From a virus: a DNA stretch of 22,636 nt. Below are positions 8,429 through 12,268 of this stretch, piece after piece. The stretch covers positions 1-22,636 of IMG/VR virus record IMGVR_UViG_3300003702_000042. One strand, written 5' to 3'. Below the pieces are notes generated by a model that worked only from the letters and a program-made list of their open reading frames with translations, ran no database searches and had not been told where the DNA came from. Position 1 is the first letter of the stretch. The number at the start of each line of letters is the position of its first letter. The translations under genes and the position numbers were made by a program.

Positions 8429-9114
8429 AAATTTAAATCTCCCTCTGATATTAATTCTTTTGCTTTTTGTATTATTATTTTTTTTAAATTTTTTATCTGC
8501 TTGTATCCCGGGCTTCTATTTTTTTCGGAAGTTTTGTATCCCAACATTTTGGCTACTTCTTGTTCTGTTTTGCTTTTAAGATATAAATTTTCGTAAACGA
8601 TCCATTCGTTTATTTTGAGTTTAATCTTTAATTGCGTATTAAGTTTGCTAAAAAGCAAATCGAATTCAAAATCTTGAAGGGGAACATCGAGCATTTTTGG
8701 GGATGTGGTTTCCAGAGAGGCTGGCAGTTTGGTTTCATAGGCTACTTTTTTAGTTTTCTCCCATTGAGCATATAGGGGACAAGCTGGACCTTGAGAGCCG
8801 TATATGTAACATAAAGTGTCTGATTCTGCAGCGGCGCACTTAAGGCATGGGCGGCAATAATTTCCATAGTTATTCCTTATCAGATTTTTTATCTGGTTGG
8901 ATATTATTCGGTTAACCCAAGGAGCCAGAGGTTTCGATTGATCGTAAAGATGCCATTTTTTGAAAACGTGGATTCTTATTATTTGAGACACATCATCAAA
9001 ATCCATCCAAGCAAGAGCAGTAAGGTTCCACCTTTTTTTTCTTTTTTTGATTTCTAGGTCTATTTTTTTAGAACAATCTTCAAACTTTAGCTTTTTTTTT
9101 CTTTTTTTTGGCAT
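8425..9114 (-). CDS. Phage-encoded RNA polymerase sigma factor with Cys cluster
   Basis: 229 aa. Residues about 30-82 match sigma-70 region 2: acidic DFDDVSQIIRIHVFKKW, then APWVNRIISNQIKNLIRN, the pattern that binds core polymerase and melts the -10 element. Residues about 165-215 look like a region 4 helix-turn-helix (SKTEQEVAKMLGYKT). Between them lies an unusual cysteine group, Cys87, 90, 93, 102 and 112, possibly a zinc or iron-sulfur site. The first 30 residues are extremely Lys-rich and are encoded by A8, A9 and similar homopolymer runs. The gene starts 2 bases after the zinc-ribbon gene. Role inferred: redirecting host RNA polymerase to phage promoters, plausibly the GTGTAA-type motifs found here. 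Region 2 assignment is good; promoter pairing is hypothesis. Confidence 0.8.
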   Translation of the reverse strand: MPKKRKKKLKFEDCSKKIDLEIKKRKKRWNLTALAWMDFDDVSQIIRIHVFKKWHLYDQSKPLAPWVNRIISNQIKNLIRNNYGNYCRPCLKCAAAESDTLCYIYGSQGPACPLYAQWEKTKKVAYETKLPASLETTSPKMLDVPLQDFEFDLLFSKLNTQLKIKLKINEWIVYENLYLKSKTEQEVAKMLGYKTSEKNRSPGYKQIKNLKKIIIQKAKELISEGDLNL

Positions 9115-9116
9115 CC

Positions 9117-9452
9117 TTAGGACTTCTTTATGCTCCCGGCGTCCTTTAAGAAGTCCTCTTCAATGGTACCTTTAGAATAACTCGAGTCTTTTTCTCGAAC
9201 GAATGCGTTTTCTCCTTCTGCCGCACTGCCTATTATATCTTCCAGCTTGTCTTCATGTCCTTTATTGACATTTAATTCGAATTCCAGAGAAGATATACTG
9301 GTGGTGAAACCTTCCTCTTCGTCTTCCTCTTCGTCTCTGTCTATTGTGTACGCGGTTGTCTTTGCATATAATTTTCCACAACTACCGCAGAACTTAGGCT
9401 TATTAAGCACATAGGAGTATCCTGATCCGCAACTTTGGCAATATACCTTCAT
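9117..9452 (-). CDS. Small zinc-ribbon acidic protein
   Basis: 111 aa. The N-terminus carries a zinc ribbon, C5-x2-C8-x13-C22-x2-C25 (CQSC...CGSC). A very acidic stretch, DRDEEEDEEEG, lies near residues 38-48, and the C-terminal part is charged. Zinc ribbons of this kind often bind nucleic acid or RNA polymerase. It is the first gene of the minus-strand unit and sits 2 bases before the sigma factor, so a transcription co-factor role is attractive but unproven. The start at ATG 9452 is 15 bases after the G of a GTGTAAATCA motif, with no Shine-Dalgarno sequence. Confidence 0.75.
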   Translation of the reverse strand: MKVYCQSCGSGYSYVLNKPKFCGSCGKLYAKTTAYTIDRDEEEDEEEGFTTSISSLEFELNVNKGHEDKLEDIIGSAAEGENAFVREKDSSYSKGTIEEDFLKDAGSIKKS

Positions 9453-9457
9453 ATTAG

Positions 9458-9469
9458 TGATTTACACTA
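9458..9469 (-). promoter_or_regulatory. Phage promoter-like motif P3
   Basis: Minus strand TAGTGTAAATCA, preceded by an AT-only stretch (TATAAAATATA). It lies 15 bases before the ATG of the zinc-ribbon gene and would head the zinc-ribbon/sigma/unknown/nuclease/TerL unit. It faces P4 across about 40 bases, so this gap is a divergent promoter region. Confidence 0.6.
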
Positions 9470-9504
9470 TATATTTTATAAAGAAATTTTTTTTTAACCA
9501 AAAA

Positions 9505-9516
9505 AAGTGTAAAATA
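9505..9516 (+). promoter_or_regulatory. Phage promoter-like motif P4
   Basis: Plus strand AAGTGTAAAATA, 19 bases from first G to the ATG at 9526. It supports this ATG over an in-frame GTG at 9457, which lies upstream of the motif and inside the divergent promoter region. Confidence 0.6.
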
Positions 9517-9525
9517 ATAAAAGCC

Positions 9526-9795
9526 ATGGAAAAGATTAAGTTTAAAAATTCGGACGGAATAGAGTATGAGCTAATATGGAGAAGGCCCCATTACAAATAC
9601 AACGCTGATGGTTTATGCTATTCTCCTGAACTTGATAACCCAAAAATCCTAGTTGACCCCAAATTAAAAAAAAGAAGGAAACTGAGTACTCTTATAGAAG
9701 AAGTGACCCACGCTTTTTTCTGGGAAAAGAACGAAAAAGAAGTGGGAAAGTTTTCTTCAGTTTTGGCGGGTTTAATTAATAAACAGATCAAATAG
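9526..9795 (+). CDS. Small putative metallopeptidase-like protein (EExxH variant)
   Basis: 89 aa from ATG 9526. The layout GLCYSPELDNPKILVDPKLK, then LSTLIEEVTHAFFW, then KEVGKFSSVLAGLI matches small phage proteins I recall in which the middle segment is a zinc-peptidase HExxH helix (LDTLIHExxHAxxxD). Here the helix reads E58-E59-V60-T61-H62, so the first zinc-ligand His is replaced by Glu. It may be a catalytically dead or altered-metal relative. The 3' end overlaps the convergent PhoH-like gene by 8 bases. No signal peptide or membrane segment is seen. Family assignment rests on pattern memory, so moderate confidence in function but good confidence in the gene. Confidence 0.7.
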   Translation: MEKIKFKNSDGIEYELIWRRPHYKYNADGLCYSPELDNPKILVDPKLKKRRKLSTLIEEVTHAFFWEKNEKEVGKFSSVLAGLINKQIK

Positions 9796-10549
9796 TTTCC
9801 CATAGCGCCACTTTGCTGACAATAAACTTGGTCAACTCTGACCGAACGATATCTTCCGTTGCAAACTCAAAAGTTTCGATTCCCATTTTTTTACTCTCTT
9901 CGTTATCAAAAATATGAAAAATTTTTTCAAACCCCCCTCTTTGACCATTTTTAAGGTCGCTTTGCATAGGATCAGCCAATATAAAGGCTCGAGAGAATTT
10001 TCCTATCCTTGTTAAAACAGTGACTATCTCCCTTATGGAACTGTTTTGGGCTTCATCCAACACCACCGCTTTAGAATTCCAACTCATACCTCGGGCAAAG
10101 TTTACGGGGTGAATGGAGACCCTTTTTTCTTTTTGGAGTTTTTTGACTGTTGTCTCGTGTAAAAGCTCATCCAATTTGTCCATAAAGGGTAAATTATAAT
10201 AATGAAGTTTTTCGTCTGCGTCCCCCGGTAAAAACCCCAATCGCGAGTCAGAGCTTTCTACTGCTGATCGCATGTATATAATGTCTGAAACTTTACTGAG
10301 GTTAAGTAGATTCAGTGCGGAATAAACCGCGATAAGGGTTTTGGAACTTCCCGCTGGACCCTTGCATAAAATTACCCTAGTGCTTTTTTTAAGAGATATA
10401 TCAATGAATTTTTTTTGTTTCTCTGTCCAGTTGAGTTCATCTATATAGAAAGTGTCTTTCGGTTTCAGAGTTTCCCTTTGGTGAACCCTCACTTTCCCGT
10501 CCAAAATTTCAAGGGCCTGAAAATCCCTTGTGCTCTTTACTTTCGGCAT
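9788..10549 (-). CDS. phoH: PhoH-family P-loop ATPase
   Basis: 253 aa from ATG 10549; a TTG three bases upstream could add one residue but is less likely. Walker A is at residues 64-71 (GPAGSSKT) and Walker B at 162-169 (VVLDEAQN). The later ADPMQSD segment (192-198) corresponds to the GDPxQ motif of PhoH and related superfamily 1-type ATPases, with Ala in place of Gly. RSAVESSDSRLGFLPGD is also characteristic of PhoH. PhoH proteins are very common in marine phages; their role there is unsettled, with RNA or nucleotide metabolism suggested. The gene is single, divergent from the MscS-like gene and convergent with the small peptidase-like gene. ATP-binding residues are intact. Confidence 0.92.
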   Translation of the reverse strand: MPKVKSTRDFQALEILDGKVRVHQRETLKPKDTFYIDELNWTEKQKKFIDISLKKSTRVILCKGPAGSSKTLIAVYSALNLLNLSKVSDIIYMRSAVESSDSRLGFLPGDADEKLHYYNLPFMDKLDELLHETTVKKLQKEKRVSIHPVNFARGMSWNSKAVVLDEAQNSSIREIVTVLTRIGKFSRAFILADPMQSDLKNGQRGGFEKIFHIFDNEESKKMGIETFEFATEDIVRSELTKFIVSKVALWETI

Positions 10550-10555
10550 CAATTG

Positions 10556-10567
10556 TATTTTACACTA
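10556..10567 (-). promoter_or_regulatory. Phage promoter-like motif P5
   Basis: Minus strand TAGTGTAAAATA, 16 bases before the PhoH ATG at 10549. It matches P4 at eleven of twelve positions. No Shine-Dalgarno sequence lies between motif and start. Confidence 0.6.
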
Positions 10568-10578
10568 AATCAGTGTAA
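10560..10578. repeat. Perfect inverted repeat joining two divergent promoter motifs
   Basis: TTACACT-AAATC-AGTGTAA: two 7-base arms with a 5-base spacer. Each arm is the GTGTAA motif of one of the divergent genes (PhoH to the left, MscS-like to the right). The symmetry may simply be two promoters back to back, or a site for a dimeric regulator. Confidence 0.85.
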
Positions 10579-10582
10579 TTGT
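10571..10582 (+). promoter_or_regulatory. Phage promoter-like motif P6
   Basis: Plus strand CAGTGTAATTGT, 22 bases before ATG 10595. It supports starting the MscS-like gene at 10595 rather than at an upstream in-frame start inside the opposite-strand phoH gene. Confidence 0.55.
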
Positions 10583-10594
10583 TTAAGAAAAGTT

Positions 10595-11086
10595 ATGAAT
10601 GAGATTACCAATGTTATTTCTCAAGTGGGAGGCTTAATGGAGAAAGGGGGAATAACCACCGAACAAACCGAAAAAATCGCTCAAGACTTAATCGGAGAAT
10701 ACGGGTGGTTAGTGCTGGTTGGACTTCTTGCTATATTAGCGAAAGATACGATGATAAACTTTGTACAAGCTATAATGGTATTCGCCGGAAGTTCATTCAA
10801 TAATGATGATATAATTTATATTTCGGGCCGTCAGGCTAGAATAGTAAGGGTTGGCGTGAGAAGTACTACCTTTTATATGACCGACAGAAAAACCAAAATG
10901 GTCGTTCCGAACGAACAGTTAAAACAATTAACCATTGAAAAAACCCTTTGCCAAAACGGATCGGTGCCTTACCTTATGAAGGGCGGGGACGAAGGTTTTA
11001 TTGGATTCAGAGAAGTTCCCGTTCCACCCTCTCCGCTGGAGGTAAGGGTTGTTGATGAAGAAAAACCTCCCTCTAGGAGAAAATAA
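10595..11086 (+). CDS. MscS-like mechanosensitive-channel domain protein
   Basis: 163 aa from ATG 10595. An N-terminal soluble helix (1-33) is followed by one hydrophobic segment (about 36-50, GWLVLVGLLAILA). Residues about 54-116 align by eye with MscS TM3b plus the beta domain: INFVQAIMVFAGSSFNNDD for NFxxGxxxxxxxPFxxGD, then YISGRQARIVRVGVRSTTF, then KTKMVVPNEQL with the conserved Pro-Asn (105-106). The C-terminal 45 residues are Pro-rich and charged. It lacks the full TM1-TM2 sensor paddle, so it would be a minimal form. It probably inserts in the host inner membrane; osmotic, lysis-timing or exclusion roles are all speculation. It is the first gene of the plus-strand accessory set. Confidence 0.7.
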   Translation: MNEITNVISQVGGLMEKGGITTEQTEKIAQDLIGEYGWLVLVGLLAILAKDTMINFVQAIMVFAGSSFNNDDIIYISGRQARIVRVGVRSTTFYMTDRKTKMVVPNEQLKQLTIEKTLCQNGSVPYLMKGGDEGFIGFREVPVPPSPLEVRVVDEEKPPSRRK

Positions 11087-11098
11087 TATGTTATGATT

Positions 11099-11110
11099 AT
11101 GTGTAAGCAA
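11099..11110 (+). promoter_or_regulatory. Phage promoter-like motif P7
   Basis: ATGTGTAAGCAA, 19 bases before ATG 11120. The motif falls inside the longest reading of the next gene (from 11093), which argues that 11120 is the real start. Confidence 0.45.
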
Positions 11111-11119
11111 ATATTAGAT

Positions 11120-11308
11120 ATGAAAGAATCGAGAATTACATACAACGATCTTTGGGAAGACTTGAAGAAAGAGGAAGCTCTTGCAGACGAAAAAGCTGGC
11201 TATCCTCCAAAGTGCAATCCGGGATACGAAGCGACCAAAGACGGAAAAAAGTGCGTTAAGGTGACCAAAGCTTTACATAAGAGCGGAATACCTAAAAAGA
11301 GTTATTAA
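11120..11308 (+). CDS. Small protein of unknown function with a Cys pair
   Basis: 62 aa from ATG 11120; a longer reading from 11093 adds nine residues but would start upstream of the promoter-like motif. The first half is a charged helix (NDLWEDLKKEEALADEKAG). It is followed by PPKCNPGYEATKDGKKCVKV, with two cysteines 13 residues apart that could form a disulphide loop or half of a metal site. The C-terminus is basic. No signal peptide or membrane segment. I do not recognise the family. Confidence 0.6.
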   Translation: MKESRITYNDLWEDLKKEEALADEKAGYPPKCNPGYEATKDGKKCVKVTKALHKSGIPKKSY

Positions 11309-11327
11309 GTTATTTCTCTTATAAAAA

Positions 11328-11339
11328 AAGTGTAAATAC
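11328..11339 (+). promoter_or_regulatory. Phage promoter-like motif P8
   Basis: AAGTGTAAATAC following a poly-A run, 16 bases before ATG 11346, with no Shine-Dalgarno sequence in between. Confidence 0.6.
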
Positions 11340-11345
11340 ATCTGT

Positions 11346-11585
11346 ATGAAAAAGTACGTGATGTTAGCTTTGCTAAGCTCTCTAATAGCTTGCACAAATA
11401 AAGAAGCTACGCCGAAAGCTTCTGGAGATACTAACGTAGTCGAAGAAAAATCCTTCGGTCAGAAGTTAAAGGAAAAAGTAGTCAAGCAAGCCACAGAAAC
11501 TGTTGTAGACAAAACAGTAGACAAAGTAGCGGAGAAGGCTAAAGACGAAGCCAAAGATAAATTACTAAAGGTTTTACTTCCTTAA
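11346..11585 (+). CDS. Small phage lipoprotein
   Basis: 79 aa. The N-terminus MKKYVMLALLSSLIAC is a signal peptide with a good lipobox (L13-I14-A15-C16), so Cys16 should be lipidated and the protein anchored to a membrane. Position +2 is Thr, not Asp, which in typical Gram-negative hosts favours the outer membrane. The mature part is a short linker followed by a highly charged amphipathic helix of about 40 residues (VVKQATETVVDKTVDKVAEK). Phage lipoproteins of this size are known as outer spanin subunits and superinfection-exclusion proteins. Nothing here decides between them, and no partner inner spanin was recognised nearby. Confidence 0.75.
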   Translation: MKKYVMLALLSSLIACTNKEATPKASGDTNVVEEKSFGQKLKEKVVKQATETVVDKTVDKVAEKAKDEAKDKLLKVLLP

Positions 11586-11594
11586 TGTAAAATA
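11583..11594 (+). promoter_or_regulatory. Promoter-like motif before a gene-free 98-base gap
   Basis: TAATGTAAAATA overlaps the stop of the lipoprotein gene and differs from the shared motif at the first G. It is followed not by a gene but by two hairpins, the second being a terminator. It may start a small RNA. Confidence 0.35.
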
Positions 11595-11599
11595 TATCA

Positions 11600-11660
11600 A
11601 ACTTCAGTCCCTGAAAAGCGACTGCCAGCCCTGATTCAAATAGATCAGGGCTTTTGGTAT
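11600..11660 (+). ncRNA. Candidate small RNA ending at a terminator
   Basis: Between the promoter-like motif at 11583-11594 and the terminator lies about 30 bases with a short hairpin, CAGTC (11605-11609) pairing with GACTG (11620-11624). There is no start codon with a sensible frame. A transcript starting near 11600 would be about 60 nt and hairpin-rich. The alternative is that this is only the 3' end of the lipoprotein mRNA. Confidence 0.3.
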
Positions 11661-11666
11661 CTTTTT
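11627..11666 (+). terminator. Rho-independent terminator
   Basis: A perfect 9-bp stem, AGCCCTGAT (11627-11635) with ATCAGGGCT (11644-11652), an 8-base loop, then a T-rich tail (TTTGGTATCTTTTT). It lies between the lipoprotein gene and the promoter-like motif of the fibre operon, separating the accessory genes from the fibre genes. Confidence 0.8.
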
Positions 11667-11678
11667 ATGTGTAATTTA
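11667..11678 (+). promoter_or_regulatory. Phage promoter-like motif P9
   Basis: ATGTGTAATTTA directly after the terminator and 15 bases before ATG 11684. No later motif of this type precedes a plus-strand gene, so it probably drives the whole fibre operon to the right edge. Confidence 0.55.
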
Positions 11679-11683
11679 ACCTA

Positions 11684-12037
11684 ATGGCGTACAGGACGGC
11701 AAATTTATTATTGGATCAGGGTTCAACGTTTTCCACTACTATTACGGGATACGATGTTGATGGAAATTTGTTAAATTTAACAGGATACAGCGTCAGAGCA
11801 AAAATCAAAGCGAACTATAGCACAGGAACTTCCCTTGTCGATATCACAACTTCAATTCAATCTGGAACTGCCGGGGACGGATATGTAAGTGGTAAAATCG
11901 ATTTATCCCTCACTGCGACCCAAACATCTGACTTAATGGCGAATGATTGGAGATACGACGTTGAGGTTTATAGCGGAATCAACGTCATAAGGGTACAGCA
12001 GGGGTTAGTGAGAATCAACCCGGAGATAACAAGATAA
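11684..12037 (+). CDS. BppU-like N-terminal domain / baseplate-associated protein
   Basis: 117 aa of beta-rich sequence: QGSTFSTTITGYDVDGNLL, NLTGYSVRAKIKANYSTG, then IDLSLTATQTSDL, DWRYDVEVYSG and VQQGLVRINPEITR. The strand pattern and the WRYDVEV...G.V.I.P ending match the immunoglobulin-like domain found at the N-terminus of baseplate upper proteins (BppU) and as free-standing small proteins beside tail-fibre genes. It probably helps attach fibres to the tail or baseplate. Its stop overlaps the next ATG (TAATG), so translation is likely coupled to the lipoprotein gene and then to the large fibre. Confidence 0.65.
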   Translation: MAYRTANLLLDQGSTFSTTITGYDVDGNLLNLTGYSVRAKIKANYSTGTSLVDITTSIQSGTAGDGYVSGKIDLSLTATQTSDLMANDWRYDVEVYSGINVIRVQQGLVRINPEITR

Positions 12038-12267
12038 TGCTTAAATGGTTAATTATTATATTGATGCTCCTGTGTAGCGCAGGATGTAAATCACCGTTAA
12101 AGGAGATAGATTTTTCCATCACTGGCCTTGAAGTGGAATTTTACGAACCGGAGGAGTCGAAGAAGAAAGAAGGTTTCCAGTCCTCGGGCGAGTGGAAGTT
12201 TTGGAATAAGAAAAAAGACGAAAAGCCTGAGCTCATGAACAGAGACGGGACATTCGGGCCTAAATGA
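12037..12267 (+). CDS. Small putative lipoprotein in the fibre operon
   Basis: 76 aa. A hydrophobic signal (MLKWLIIILMLLCSAGC) ends in a lipobox-like SAGC with Cys17; Ser rather than Leu at -3 makes it less typical than the lipoprotein at 11346. The mature part is charged and Lys-rich (EESKKKEGF, WNKKKDEKPE) with no recognised domain. It is fused into the operon by a one-base overlap upstream and a one-base gap to the 1233-aa fibre. A small lipoprotein between virion genes is unexpected; it could be an exclusion or spanin-like factor, or it may be retained in the virion. Confidence 0.65.
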   Translation: MLKWLIIILMLLCSAGCKSPLKEIDFSITGLEVEFYEPEESKKKEGFQSSGEWKFWNKKKDEKPELMNRDGTFGPK

Positions 12268-12268
12268 T

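Noticed and set aside
9457-9525. GTG start at 9457 for the peptidase-like gene
   Set aside because: It falls in the divergent promoter region before motif P4, and the added 23 residues are low-complexity Phe/Lys/Ile.
10415-10594. Longer start for the MscS-like gene at 10415
   Set aside because: The extension lies antisense within phoH and upstream of motif P6; its residues are unlike the rest of the protein.
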